This document shows positions 46,458 to 55,801 of a stretch of 64,000 nucleotides of DNA, piece after piece (position 1 is the first letter of the stretch; each line of letters begins with the position of its first letter). Location of the stretch: the NCBI RefSeq assembly GCF_009862265.1, contig NZ_WWGX01000038.1, positions 1 to 64,000 of the forward strand. The letters are read 5' to 3'. Source of the DNA: Streptomyces sp. SID8352. GTDB lineage: Bacteria > Actinomycetota > Actinomycetes > Streptomycetales > Streptomycetaceae. Below the pieces are notes generated by a model that worked only from the letters and a program-made list of their open reading frames with translations, was not told the DNA's origin and did not search any database. The position numbers and the translations under genes were made by a program.

Positions 46458-46809
46458 TCCGCCGGGGGCGGCGGTCCGCGGAGGGAAGTGCCGCCGGGCC
46501 GCCGCCGGGCGGCCCGGGGCGGGTGTCCGCGGGCGGGGCGCGGGTGGTCCCGTCCGGTCCGGGGCCGGGCCGGGTGCCCGTTTGCGCCCGGATCGCGTGC
46601 GGGTGGGGCGGGAGTGGCGCCAGGGGGTGCGGAGTGCGTGAGTGACGGCTGAAAGGCACCCTTGTGCCGACCGGACGTCCGGCCGAATACTTCCAACTTC
46701 AGCGCTTGTCAGGGGCACGGCAATCCGTTCCCGGACGTCCGGCCGCTGACCGCGCCTCACGGGCCCAACCCCACGAAAAGGCCCCTGACTTCCCCTGTGG
46801 AGGAACGAA
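46458..46809. other. Intergenic region upstream of the first protease
   Basis: 352 nt. Left half is G-rich spacer. The right half contains two identical 12-bp palindromes 60 nt apart and the likely promoter; from ~46660 on it is AT-richer. No gene. Confidence 0.5.
46671..46742. promoter_or_regulatory. Twin palindromes CCGGACGTCCGG
   Basis: Two exact copies of CCGGACGTCCGG (46671-46682 and 46731-46742), each followed by CCG, exactly 60 nt apart, at -139 and -79 relative to the streptogrisin start. Equal helical phase suggests a pair of dimer sites allowing cooperative binding or looping. Confidence 0.6.
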
Positions 46810-47721
46810 GTGAGGATCAAGCGCACGACCCCCCGCACCAGCACGAGACGCACCCGTCTGATCGCCGTGTCCGCCGGCCTCGTCGCCGCGGCGGCCTTCG
46901 CGGTGCCCAGCGCGAACGCCTCCGGAACCCCCGCCCCCACCACCTTCAGCGCGGCCGACCTCGCGGGCGCGAGCGCCTCCGTGCTCAAGGCCGACGTCCC
47001 GGGCACCGCCTGGGTCGTCGACCGGGCGACCGGACGGCTCGTCGTCACGGCCGACAGCACCGTCTCCCCGGCCGGGATAGCGAAGATCAAGGAACAGGCC
47101 GGCGACCGTGCCGGAGCGCTGACCATCAAGCGCACCCCCGGCACCTTCAGCAAGCTGATAGCCGGCGGTGACGCCATCTACGCGAGCGGCTGGCGCTGCT
47201 CCCTCGGCTTCAACGTCCGCAACAGCAGCGGCGCCGACTACTTCGTGACCGCCGGGCACTGCACCGACGGCGCCGGCACCTGGTGGTCCAACTCCGGGAA
47301 GACCACGGTCCTGGGCACGACCAGCGGGTCCAGCTTCCCGGGCAACGACTACGGCCTCGTCCGCTACACCAACACCTCGGTCAGCAAGTCCGGCACCGCC
47401 GGCGGGGTGGACATCACCCGCGCGGCCACACCGACCGTGGGCACCACGGTCATCCGGACCGGCTCGACCACGGGCACCCACAGCGGCCGGGTCACCGGGC
47501 TCAACGCCACCGTCAACTACGGCGGCGGCGACATCGTCTCGGGGCTGATCCAGACCACGGTCTGCGCCGAGCCCGGCGACTCCGGCGGCCCGCTCTACGG
47601 CAGCAACGGCGTCGCCTACGGTCTGACCTCCGGCGGCAGCGGTGACTGCACCTCGGGCGGCACGACCTTCTTCCAGCCCGTCACGGAGGCCCTGAGCGCC
47701 TACGGCGTCAGCGTCTACTGA
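46810..47721 (+). CDS. Streptogrisin-type secreted serine protease 1
   Basis: 303 aa, S1 family. Signal peptide: [25 protein letters not shown] (cleaved near residue 37). A short ~75-residue propeptide follows, then the mature enzyme from about [20 protein letters not shown]. Catalytic His in VTAGHC, Asp in GNDYGLV, Ser in EPGDSGGPL; Cys pairs RCS/GHC and a C-terminal DCTSGG motif. The short propeptide is like SGPA/SGPB type. GTG 46810 with gaggaacg upstream. A second, larger homologue follows. Secreted digestive protease, likely growth-phase-regulated. Confidence 0.94.
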   Translation: MRIKRTTPRTSTRRTRLIAVSAGLVAAAAFAVPSANASGTPAPTTFSAADLAGASASVLKADVPGTAWVVDRATGRLVVTADSTVSPAGIAKIKEQAGDRAGALTIKRTPGTFSKLIAGGDAIYASGWRCSLGFNVRNSSGADYFVTAGHCTDGAGTWWSNSGKTTVLGTTSGSSFPGNDYGLVRYTNTSVSKSGTAGGVDITRAATPTVGTTVIRTGSTTGTHSGRVTGLNATVNYGGGDIVSGLIQTTVCAEPGDSGGPLYGSNGVAYGLTSGGSGDCTSGGTTFFQPVTEALSAYGVSVY

Positions 47722-47787
47722 TCCCGGACGGACCGGACGGCGCCGGTGGCCGGGGCGGACTGGAGGGCCCCGCCCCGGCCGCCGCGC

Positions 47788-47810
47788 GGGGACCCGCGCC
47801 ACGGGTCCCC
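47788..47810 (+). terminator. Hairpin 1 after protease 1
   Basis: GGGGACCCG-cgcca-CGGGTCCCC, 9-bp perfect stem (47788-47796/47802-47810), 66 nt after the stop. No U-run. Confidence 0.5.
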
Positions 47811-47831
47811 GCATCCCCGGCCCCGCACCAC

Positions 47832-47865
47832 GAGCCCCCGCGCACCGACCGGTGCGCGGGGGCTC
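47832..47865 (+). terminator. Hairpin 2 after protease 1
   Basis: A perfect 15-bp stem (47832-47846/47851-47865) with a gacc loop. Strong, probably the main terminator of the first protease gene. Confidence 0.65.
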
Positions 47866-48092
47866 CGCCGTGCCCGGGACCCGCCGTCCCGCACCGAGTC
47901 ACGCCGCGTCGGCGACCGCCCGGTGTTTGCGAGCGCGTCGTTCCGCGCGCCGGGCCCCGGCCCCGTCCCCGGGGAGGGCCGCGAGGGGTGAAGGATCTGT
48001 GCCCGCGCTGGAGTTGTCGTGTACCCGTCCTGTCGGCGGCCTTGTACGCCTCCTGGGGATTCGGAAGAGTGACCGCTCGTCAACCGGCCTTC

Positions 48093-48125
48093 CGGCCCGG
48101 GGAGTCCCCACAACTCCCCGGGCCG
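48093..48125 (+). promoter_or_regulatory. 5'-UTR hairpin before protease 2
   Basis: CGGCCCGGGGAGT (48093-48105) pairs with ACTCCCCGGGCCG (48113-48125), 13-bp perfect, loop 7 nt. It ends 8 nt before the SD aggagga (48134-48140), so it may stabilise or control the mRNA without blocking the SD directly. Confidence 0.55.
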
Positions 48126-48146
48126 ACCCCCACAGGAGGACATGAG

Positions 48147-49229
48147 TTGAAGCACCTACGCATATCCGCACGACGGTCGATCGCGGTGGGCGCGGGCCTC
48201 GCCGCGCTGATGGCCACGGGATTCACCTTCCGGAGTGCGAACGCCGGCGAGGCGTCGGAACCCCCCGCCCCCAGGACCCTGACGGCGGCCGCGGCCGGGG
48301 ACCTGTCCGCGTCCCTCCTCGACGGCCTCGGCGACGGCGCCGCCGGCGGCTACTACGACGCCCGCACCGGGAACCTCGTCGTCAACGTGCTCGACGGGAC
48401 GGCGGCGCGGACGGCCGAGCGGGCCGGGGCCAGGGCCAGAATCGTCGAGAACTCGCTCGCCGAACTGCGGGGCGCGCAGACCGTCCTGGCCCGGGAGGCC
48501 TCCGTCCCGGGCACCTCCTGGGTGGCCGACCCGGTCACCAACAAGGTGGTCGTCACCGCCGACCGCACGGTCTCCGGGGCCCGGTGGACCACGCTGTCCG
48601 AGGTGGTCGACGGGCTCGGCTCCAAGGCCGAGCTGCGGCGCACCGGGGGCGAGTACAGGGCGTTCACCGCGGGCGGCGACGCCATCACCGGAGGCGGCGG
48701 GCGCTGCTCGCTCGGCTTCAACGTGACCAGGGGCGGCGAGCCGTACTTCCTCACCGCCGGGCACTGCACCCAGGCCATCTCCACCTGGTCCGACTCCTCC
48801 GGCGCGGTGATCGGGCAGAACGCGGCCTCCAGCTTCCCGGACAACGACTACGGCCTGGTCAAGTACACCGCCGGGGTGGACCATCCGAGCGAGGTGAACC
48901 TCTACAGCGGCTCCGCCCAGGCCATCACGGGCGCCGCCGAGGCGTCCGTCGGCATGCGGGTCACCCGCAGCGGCTCCACCACCCGGGTGCACTCCGGCAC
49001 GGTGACCGGGCTCAACGCCACCGTCAACTACGGCAACGGCGACATCGTCAACGGTCTGATCCAGACCGACGTCTGCGCCGAGCCCGGTGACAGCGGTGGC
49101 TCGCTCTTCTCCGGCGACCGGGCGGTCGGCCTCACCTCGGGCGGCAGCGGCGACTGCACCTCGGGCGGCACGACCTTCTTCCAGCCCGTCACGGAGGCCC
49201 TGTCGGCCACGGGCACGCAGATCGGCTGA
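48147..49229 (+). CDS. Streptogrisin-type secreted serine protease 2
   Basis: 360 aa from TTG 48147. Signal peptide [25 protein letters not shown], then a longer propeptide (~110 aa) with the alpha-lytic-protease-type prodomain ([21 protein letters not shown]). The mature enzyme begins about [14 protein letters not shown]. Catalytic His (TAGHC), Asp (DNDYGLV), Ser (EPGDSGGSL). SGPC/SGPD-like by prodomain length. An ATG at 48142 is followed two codons later by TGA overlapping the TTG; the TTG is the real start because of SD spacing (aggagga ends 6 nt before). Tandem paralogue of the gene at 46810, clearly diverged. Confidence 0.93.
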   Translation: MKHLRISARRSIAVGAGLAALMATGFTFRSANAGEASEPPAPRTLTAAAAGDLSASLLDGLGDGAAGGYYDARTGNLVVNVLDGTAARTAERAGARARIVENSLAELRGAQTVLAREASVPGTSWVADPVTNKVVVTADRTVSGARWTTLSEVVDGLGSKAELRRTGGEYRAFTAGGDAITGGGGRCSLGFNVTRGGEPYFLTAGHCTQAISTWSDSSGAVIGQNAASSFPDNDYGLVKYTAGVDHPSEVNLYSGSAQAITGAAEASVGMRVTRSGSTTRVHSGTVTGLNATVNYGNGDIVNGLIQTDVCAEPGDSGGSLFSGDRAVGLTSGGSGDCTSGGTTFFQPVTEALSATGTQIG

Positions 49230-49249
49230 CGGCACGCCCCGGCACGGTC

Positions 49250-49475
49250 CCGCCCCGCGCGCGAGGGGCGGGATCTCCGCACGCCGGGGCGCCCGCGCCG
49301 GGCCCGCCGGGGTCCGGTGCCCCGCGCAGGGTCGTCCCGCGCCAGGCGCCCGCACCGGGATGCCGCGCGCCGGAGCCCCGCCCGTGCCCGGGGATGCGCC
49401 CTCCGCGCCGAGCCCGCCGGGATGCGCCTTCCGCGCCGTATCCGCCGGGACGCTCCGCGCCGGAGCGCACGCCCT
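49250..49475. repeat. Degenerate GC-rich repeats
   Basis: A series of ~25-30-nt imperfect units around cgcgccg(a/t)g-cccgccgggatgcgcc between protease 2 and the membrane protein stop. No gene. Same slippage-type repeat as in two other gaps of the window. Confidence 0.4.
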
Positions 49476-50532
49476 CTACGCCGCGCCCGCCGCCGTCTCC
49501 CCGTCGCGCCCTCGGCGCAGCGTCGACGCCAGCAGGGTGACGAGGGTCCCGGCGACCGCCCACGCCGACAGCACCAGCAGCGGCCCGGTCACGGCGTTCC
49601 CCTCGAAGTACGCGATCGAGCGCGCCGTCCACGTCCCCGCGCCCGGCGGCAGCGCCGGGCCGATCTCCTTCCAGAACGGCGGCAGCAGTGGCAGCGGGAA
49701 GGCGCCGCCCGCGCTCGGGTTGCCCGCGACCACCACCAGCAGGATGGCCAGGCCGATGCCGACGATGCCGAAGATCCCCTGGAGGGCGAGGGTGGCCGCC
49801 CCCACGGCGAAGGTGACCAGCGCCCCGAGCCCCCACAGCGCCGTCACGCTGCCGGGCAGGGCGCCCAGGACCGGTCCGACGATCACCGCGCCGCCGAGTC
49901 CGCCGACCACCGACACCAGCGCCATCACGCCCAGCCGGATGACCGCGCGCCCCGGGTCGGCGGGCCGCGCGCCGGAGCTGATGGCGAGGATCGAGGCGAA
50001 CAGGTAGCCGCCCACGCACCAGCCCACGACCAGGTAGAAGGACGACAGCCCGTCGAAGTCGTGGCCGGAGGCCGGGGCCACGTCCACCGTCCGCACGGCC
50101 CGCCCCCCGGCCTCCTCCACCGTCCCGACCAGGCCCTTCAGGGTGGTGGCCAGGACGGTGCCGCCGCCGGTGGCGACCAGCAGCCGGTCGGCGGGGGCGG
50201 CCGGGTCCACGATCAGCGCGCCGTCGATCTCCCGGTCCGTGATCTGCCGCCGGGCCTCCGCCTCGCCGGACAGCGTGCGGGGGTCCAGCGGCGCCCCGGG
50301 CAGCGCGTCCAGCCGGGCCACCGTCCGGTCGGCGGCGGCACCGGGCGCGACCACCCCGAAGGGCACGTCCCGCGGCGTCGGATCGTGCAGCGCGCCCACG
50401 TAGGAGGCGATGAAGAGGAGCTGGAGCGCGATCACGCCCAGGACCAGCAGGGTGGCCCGCGGGGTGACGGCGTCCCGTTACCTCGCCGAGGAAGGAGCCG
50501 TCGCGGCGGCCGGTGCCCGGGGTGTGCGCCAT
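49476..50532 (-). pseudogene. ABC-2-like/DUF3533 membrane protein, frameshifted
   Basis: The long frame 49476-50435 encodes a multi-TM protein: an N-terminal TM (VIALQLLFIASYVGALHD), a large extracytoplasmic domain, then ~5 TM helices (FYLVVGWCVGGYLFASIL…, PLLVLSAWAVAGTLVTLL). This fits the ABC-2/YhgE-like DUF3533 type. The expected N-terminus (ATG 50532, AHTPGTGRRDGSFLGEV) lies in another frame; removing one T near 50478-50479 joins the two in phase. The total is 1057 nt (352 codons + 1). Either a real +1 frameshift or a sequencing error. If real, an internal GTG at 50435 may still produce most of the protein. Confidence 0.7.
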
Positions 50533-50634
50533 GCCCCCCACGCTCCGGTGCGGCCGGCGTTCCCGCAGGTGGGGCGGGGCCGAACGGGTATCGCACACAT
50601 ATTCGAGAATTGGTTTATGGTGGGGTGAGGTGAT

Positions 50635-50650
50635 GGGAACGCGTGTTCGA
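50635..50650. promoter_or_regulatory. LexA-type SOS box
   Basis: GGGAAC-gcgt-GTTCGA matches 10 of 12 specified positions of the actinobacterial LexA box TCGAAC-N4-GTTCGA. It lies 35 nt before the dnaE2 start and downstream of an AT-rich promoter-like stretch (cacatattcgagaattggttt). Confidence 0.75.
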
Positions 50651-50684
50651 CAGAACACCGGGTTCACGAGAGCGGGAGGTGTGC

Positions 50685-53600
50685 GTGCCGGGTTTCACGC
50701 ATCTGCACACCGTCTCCGGGTTCTCCGCGCGCCACGGTGCCTCCCACCCGGAGCGGCTGGCCGAGCGCGCCGCCGAGCGGGGCATGGACGCCCTCGCCCT
50801 CACCGACCGCGACACCCTCGCCGGGGCGGTCCGCTTCGCCAGGGCGTGCGCCGGGGCGGGCATCCGGCCGCTGTTCGGCGCCGGGCTGGCGGTGGCGGCG
50901 CCCGAGGCCGCGGACGGCGGCCGTACGGACACCTCCGTGCGCCGGGACCGCCTCCGGACCCCGGTGCGCGGCGGCGCCTTCCTCGACGAGTCGGCCCCCC
51001 GCGCGACCTTCCTCGCCCGGGACGGCGCCCGCGGCTGGGCCGCCCTGTGCCGGCTGGTCTCCGCGGCCCACGCGGCCGGGGGCGCCCCACTGCTGCCCTG
51101 GGCCGAGCAGCGCGGCGACGGGCTGACCGTGCTGCTCGGCCCGGACTCCGACGTCGGCCGCGCCCTCGCCGCGGGCCGCCCCGACCGCGCCGCGCGGCTC
51201 CTCGCGCCCTGGCGGGAGGTGCACGGCGACGCCCTGCGCCTGGAGGCGGTCTGGCACGGCCGCGAGGGCACCGGCCCCGGCTCCCTGCGGCTGGCCGCCC
51301 GCACCGTGGGCTTCGCCGCCGAGCAGGGCGTGCGGCCCGTGCTGACCAACGCCGTCCGCTACGCCGACCCCGGCCAGGGCCCCGTCGCCGACGTGCTGGA
51401 CGCCGCCCGGCGGCTGGTGCCGGTGCACGCCGCCCGGGAACCGGACTCCGGAGAGGCCTGGCTCAAGGACGCGGACGCCATGCGGCACGCCGCCGAGCGG
51501 ATCGTCGAGGCCGCCGGGTTCCGGCGCGGGGCCGCCCTCGCCCTGCTGGAGCAGACCCGGGCCACGGCCGCCGCCTGCCTGGTCGACCCCGAGGACGACC
51601 TCGGCACGGGCGCCGTCCACTTCCCCGAGCCGGCCCTCGTCGGCGCCGGCCGCCGCACCGCCCAGCGGGCGCTGGCCTCCCGGGCGGCGGCGGGCATGGT
51701 GCGGCGCGGCTACGACCGGCGGCGCGCCTACTGGGAGCGGATGCACCACGAGCTGGACATCATCGCCCACCACGGCTTCGCCTCCTACTTCCTGACCGTC
51801 GCCCGGGTCGTGGACGACGTGCGGGACCTGGGCATCCGGGTCGCCGCACGCGGCTCCGGCGCGGGCTCGCTGGTCAACCACCTCCTCGGCATCGCCCACG
51901 CCGACCCCGTCGAGCACCGGCTGCTGATGGAGCGCTTCCTGTCCAGGGAGCGGGTCGTGCTGCCCGACATCGACATCGACGTGGAGTCCGCGCGCCGCCC
52001 CGAGGTCTACCGGGCGATCCTCGACCGCTTCGGACCCGAGCGGGTCGCCGCGGTGGCCATGCCCGAGACGTACCGGGTGCGCCACGCCGTCCGGGACGTG
52101 GGCGCCGCCCTGTCCATGGACCCGACCGAGATCGACCGGATCGCCAAGTCCTTCCCGCACATCCGCGCCCGCGACGCCCGCGCGGCGCTGGCGGAGCTGC
52201 CCGAACTGAAGGAGCTGGCACGGGAGTCCCGGGACGGCGGGAAGCGTTACGGGCGCTTCTGGGACCTGGTCGAGGCGCTCGACGCCCTGCCGCGCGGCGT
52301 CGCCATGCACCCCTGCGGCGTGCTGCTGTCGGACGCCTCCCTGCTCTCCCGCACACCGGTCGTGCCGACCAGCGGCGAGATCCCGCACGGCCCCGGGAAG
52401 GAAGGGGCGTCCCCCTTTCCCATGGCCCAGTTCGACAAGGAGGACGTGGAGGAGCTGGGGCTGCTCAAGCTGGACGTGCTCGGGGTGCGGATGCAGTCGG
52501 CGATGGCGCACGCGGTCACCGAGGTGGAGCGGGTGACGGGGGAGCGGATCGACCTGGACGCGGTGCCGCAGGGCGATCCGGCGACGTACCAGCTGATCCG
52601 CTCCACCGAGACGCTGGGCTGCTTCCAGATCGAGTCGCCGGGCCAGCGGGACCTCGTCGGGCGGCTCCAGCCGGCCACCTTCCACGACCTCGTGGTCGAC
52701 ATCTCCCTCTTCCGGCCCGGCCCGGTCGCCGCCGACATGGTGCGGCCGTTCATCGAGGCCAGGCACGGGCGGGCGCCGGTGCGCCTGCCGCACGAGGACC
52801 TGGCGGAGCCGCTGAGCGAGACCCACGGGGTGGTCGTCTTCCACGAGCAGGTCATCGACATCGTCGCCGTCATGACCGGCTGCGGGCGCGGTGAGGCGGA
52901 CCGGGTGCGGCGCGGGCTGTCCGACCCGGAGTCGCAGGGGCGGATCAGGGTGTGGTTCGCCCGGCGCGCGGCGGCGAACGGCTACGACGCAGAAACGATT
53001 CAGCGCACCTGGGGCACGGTCGAGGCCTTCGGCTCGTACGGCTTCTGCAAGGCGCACGCGGTGGCCTTCGCGGTGCCGACGTACCAGTCGGCGTGGCTGA
53101 AGGCCCACCACCCGGCGGCCTTCTACGCGGGGCTGCTCACCCACGACCCCGGCATGTACCCCAAGCGCCTGCTGCTGGCCGACGCGCGGCGGCGCGGGGT
53201 GCCGGTCCTGCCGCTGGACGTGAACCGGTCGGGCGTCACCCACCGCGTCGAGCCGGTGCCCGCTCCGCCCGGCCCGGACCGCTGGGGGCTCCGCCTCGCC
53301 CTCCGCGACGTGCACGGCATCACCGGCGCGGAGGCGGAGCGGATCGCCGGGGAGCAGCCCTACGCCTCCCTCCTCGACTTCTGGGAACGGGCCCGCCCCA
53401 GCGGACCGCTGGCCGGGCGGCTGGCCCGGGTCGGCGCGCTGGACGCCTTCGGCGCCAACCGCCGCGATCTGCAACTGCACCTCGCCGAGCTGCACCGCGG
53501 CGCCCGGGGCGGGCGGGGCGGTCAGCTCCCCCTGCCCGGCGGGCGCCGGACGGCCCCGGCCGGGCTGCCCGACCTCGGTCCGGAGGAGCGGCTCAGCGCC

Positions 53601-54329
53601 GAGCTGGGCGTGCTGTCCATGGACGCCTCGCGCCATCTGATGGACGACCACCGCGGCTTCCTGCGCGAGCTGGGGGTCCTGTCGGCCAAGCGGCTGCGCG
53701 AGGCACGGCACGGGGAGGTGGTGCTGGTGGCGGGCGCCAAGGCGGCCACCCAGACACCGCCCGTCCGCTCCGGCCGCCGGGTCATCTTCTCCACCCTGGA
53801 CGACGGCACCGGCCTGGTGGACCTGGCCTTCTTCGACGACTCCCACGACGCCTGCGCGCACACCCTCTTCCACTCCTGGCTGCTGCTGGTGCGCGGGGTG
53901 GTCCAGCGGCGGGGCCCGCGCAGCCTCAGCGTGGTGGGCTCCGCCGTCTGGAACCTCGCGGAGCTGTTGGAGGTGAGGGAGGAGGAGGGGCTGGAGGGCG
54001 TCGCCGCCCGGCTGGCCGCGGCGGGCGGGGGCCCGGGCGGCTCCGGCGGCCCGGACGGACCGCACGGACCGGACGGCTCCGGCGGTGCCGGTGGCCGGGA
54101 GGGTCCCGGCGGGCCCGGCGGCACCCCGGCGGGCCGACGGGGCGCCGCGGGTCCGGAAGGGCCCCCCGCGCCCGCCGGCTCCGCGGCCCGGGAGCCCGGG
54201 GAGGAGCGGCGGAGCATCCGCATGCCCACGGGGTACGAGATGCACCCGTGGGCCGATCTGCGCCCCGCGGGCGAGGGACCCGCGGCGGGCCGGAAGCTGT
54301 GGCACCGGAGCCCCGGGAGCGCGGGATGA
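50685..54329 (+). CDS. dnaE2: Error-prone DNA polymerase DnaE2
   Basis: 1214 aa. Begins PGFTHLHTVSGFSARHGASH (PHP domain), has the polymerase active-site block PDIDIDVES (~residue 425), KLDVLGVRMQ, and GSYGFCKAHAVAFA. A C-terminal OB-type region follows. Residues ~1110-1190 are an unusually long Gly/Pro/Ala linker with GPDG-like repeats; the end carries MPTGYEMHPWADLR. It performs translesion synthesis with ImuB. GTG 50685 has gggagg upstream; the frame is open further up but a LexA box lies there. Coupled to imuB by ATGA. Confidence 0.94.
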   Translation: MPGFTHLHTVSGFSARHGASHPERLAERAAERGMDALALTDRDTLAGAVRFARACAGAGIRPLFGAGLAVAAPEAADGGRTDTSVRRDRLRTPVRGGAFLDESAPRATFLARDGARGWAALCRLVSAAHAAGGAPLLPWAEQRGDGLTVLLGPDSDVGRALAAGRPDRAARLLAPWREVHGDALRLEAVWHGREGTGPGSLRLAARTVGFAAEQGVRPVLTNAVRYADPGQGPVADVLDAARRLVPVHAAREPDSGEAWLKDADAMRHAAERIVEAAGFRRGAALALLEQTRATAAACLVDPEDDLGTGAVHFPEPALVGAGRRTAQRALASRAAAGMVRRGYDRRRAYWERMHHELDIIAHHGFASYFLTVARVVDDVRDLGIRVAARGSGAGSLVNHLLGIAHADPVEHRLLMERFLSRERVVLPDIDIDVESARRPEVYRAILDRFGPERVAAVAMPETYRVRHAVRDVGAALSMDPTEIDRIAKSFPHIRARDARAALAELPELKELARESRDGGKRYGRFWDLVEALDALPRGVAMHPCGVLLSDASLLSRTPVVPTSGEIPHGPGKEGASPFPMAQFDKEDVEELGLLKLDVLGVRMQSAMAHAVTEVERVTGERIDLDAVPQGDPATYQLIRSTETLGCFQIESPGQRDLVGRLQPATFHDLVVDISLFRPGPVAADMVRPFIEARHGRAPVRLPHEDLAEPLSETHGVVVFHEQVIDIVAVMTGCGRGEADRVRRGLSDPESQGRIRVWFARRAAANGYDAETIQRTWGTVEAFGSYGFCKAHAVAFAVPTYQSAWLKAHHPAAFYAGLLTHDPGMYPKRLLLADARRRGVPVLPLDVNRSGVTHRVEPVPAPPGPDRWGLRLALRDVHGITGAEAERIAGEQPYASLLDFWERARPSGPLAGRLARVGALDAFGANRRDLQLHLAELHRGARGGRGGQLPLPGGRRTAPAGLPDLGPEERLSAELGVLSMDASRHLMDDHRGFLRELGVLSAKRLREARHGEVVLVAGAKAATQTPPVRSGRRVIFSTLDDGTGLVDLAFFDDSHDACAHTLFHSWLLLVRGVVQRRGPRSLSVVGSAVWNLAELLEVREEEGLEGVAARLAAAGGGPGGSGGPDGPHGPDGSGGAGGREGPGGPGGTPAGRRGAAGPEGPPAPAGSAAREPGEERRSIRMPTGYEMHPWADLRPAGEGPAAGRKLWHRSPGSAG

Positions 54330-55336
54330 GCGGCACGACCGTCCTCTGCGTGCGCTTCCAGCAGCCGCCGGAGCACGGCCCGGCCCTGTCCCGGCTGCTC
54401 GGCCTGCTGGAGCAGTTCACCCCGGTCGTCGAGGCACTGCCGCCGGACGGCGCCCTGGCCGACCTGAGCGGCGCCGAACGGTACTTCGGGCGCGGCGCGG
54501 TGGAACTGGCGTCGGTGATCCGGGTCCGCGCCCTCGCGCTGTACGGCGTCGACTGCGCGATCGGCGCCGGTCCCGGCCCGCTCTCCGCCCGCATGGCGCT
54601 GCGGGAGGCCCGGCCGGGGACGACCCGGGCGGTGCCCGGGGACGGGGTGCGGGAGTTCCTCGCCGGGCAACCCGTCACGGCGCTGCCCGGCGTCGGCCCC
54701 GCCACCGCCCGCACCCTGTGCGAGTACGGCCTCGACACCCTCGGCCGGGTCGCCGCCGCGCCCCTGTCCACGCTCCAGCGCCTGGTGGGCGCGCGGGCCG
54801 GACGCGAACTGCGCGAACGGGCCGGGGGAGTCGACCGGGGCCGGGTCGTCCCCAACGCCGCCGCCCGCTCGCTGACCGCCGAACGCCCCTTCGCCCGCGA
54901 CGAACTCGACCCCGGCCGGCACCGCCGCGCCCTGCTCTCGGCCACCGGGGAGCTGGGCGCCCGGCTGCGCGCCGCGGACCAGGTCTGCCGCTCCCTCACC
55001 CTCACCGTGCGCTACGCCGGTCCGCCCCCCTCCCGGGCGGGCTCGGGCCGGGCCGCCGCGGGCACCACCCGCAGCCGCACCCTGGCGGAGCCCACGGCAC
55101 ACACGGCCGACCTGACCCGGGCCGCCTACGGCATGTACGGGGCGCTCGGCCTCCAGCGCGCCCGGGTGCGCTCGCTGGGCCTGCGCGCCGAGGGACTCGG
55201 TCCCGCCCGCCGGGCCGCCCACCAGCTCACCTTCGACCCGGTGGACGAGAGGGCGCGCCGGATCGAGGAGGTCGCGGACCGGGCGCGGGCGAGGTTCGGG
55301 CCCCGTGCGGTGATGCCGGGCTCCCTGGCGGCCTGA
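54326..55336 (+). CDS. imuB: ImuB-like inactive Y-family polymerase
   Basis: 336 aa. Y-family fold: little finger/thumb part LPGVGPATARTLCEYGLDTLGRV, VGARAGRELRERAGGVDRGRV and the region of palm (…DLSGAERYFG). The two catalytic carboxylate sites are lost: the first motif reads VLCVRFQQ instead of DxDxF, and the second PDGALADLSG lacks the DE pair, as in ImuB. ATG 54326 overlaps the dnaE2 stop. It should bridge DnaE2 to the beta clamp. No imuA' is seen in the window. The C-terminus is cut short relative to full-length ImuB (~500 aa). Confidence 0.87.
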   Translation: MSGTTVLCVRFQQPPEHGPALSRLLGLLEQFTPVVEALPPDGALADLSGAERYFGRGAVELASVIRVRALALYGVDCAIGAGPGPLSARMALREARPGTTRAVPGDGVREFLAGQPVTALPGVGPATARTLCEYGLDTLGRVAAAPLSTLQRLVGARAGRELRERAGGVDRGRVVPNAAARSLTAERPFARDELDPGRHRRALLSATGELGARLRAADQVCRSLTLTVRYAGPPPSRAGSGRAAAGTTRSRTLAEPTAHTADLTRAAYGMYGALGLQRARVRSLGLRAEGLGPARRAAHQLTFDPVDERARRIEEVADRARARFGPRAVMPGSLAA

Positions 55337-55738
55337 CGGACCGGACCGCCGGAACCGGGCGCGCCGCGCGGGGGTGTTCCGGGACGCCGCCCGCTCCGGG
55401 ACGCCGCCCGCTCCGGGGCGGTGCCGTCGGCACCAGGTGTGCGGTCCGGGGTCCGTCGCCTGGGGTCGCGCCCCGCCGTCCTGGGTTCCGTCCGGGGGTG
55501 ACGGGGCCGTGTCCGATGGCGCGTCAGGGCCCTTTCGGCGGCATTCCGCCGGTCACGGCGCGGGCGGCGGAGCCCCCGAAGTTTTGCCGACGCGTAACCA
55601 CACGTCTGTGCTACTCGCTCGTAACTTGAGGGGTGAGCGGCTTCCCCGGCGCGGGGCGCCGTGCCGTCCTGCCCGGCCGGCCGGCGGGTGCCTGCCCGGC
55701 CGCCCCCGCCCGGTCACGGCGGGGGCGTCACGGATGAG
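55337..55738. other. Intergenic region after imuB
   Basis: 402 nt of low-complexity GC-rich sequence including gggacgccgcccgctcc repeated twice. The region 55585-55640 is AT-richer (ttttgccgacgcgtaaccacacgtctg). No gene found. Confidence 0.4.
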
Positions 55739-55775
55739 CGGGGCTTGCCCGGCCTGAGCCGCCGGGCAAGCCCCG
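55739..55775 (-). terminator. Terminator of the 22-aa ORF
   Basis: CGGGGCTTGCCCGG (55739-55752) pairs perfectly with CCGGGCAAGCCCCG (55762-55775), 14-bp stem, 9-nt loop. It lies 27 nt beyond the stop of the tiny minus-strand ORF and ~400 nt after imuB. Probably bidirectional. Confidence 0.65.
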
Positions 55776-55801
55776 TGTTCCCCCGTGGTCGGTGGGTCTG
55801 G

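Larger units (their letters stand above)
47722..48146. other. Intergenic region between the proteases
   Basis: 425 nt holding two terminator-like hairpins (47788-47810, 47832-47865) and, close to the second gene, the promoter and a strong hairpin at 48093-48125. No gene. Confidence 0.55.

Noticed and set aside
50601..50618. Second LexA-like site TCGAGA-attg-GTTTAT
   Set aside because: Only about 7 of 12 positions match; the site at 50635 is much better.
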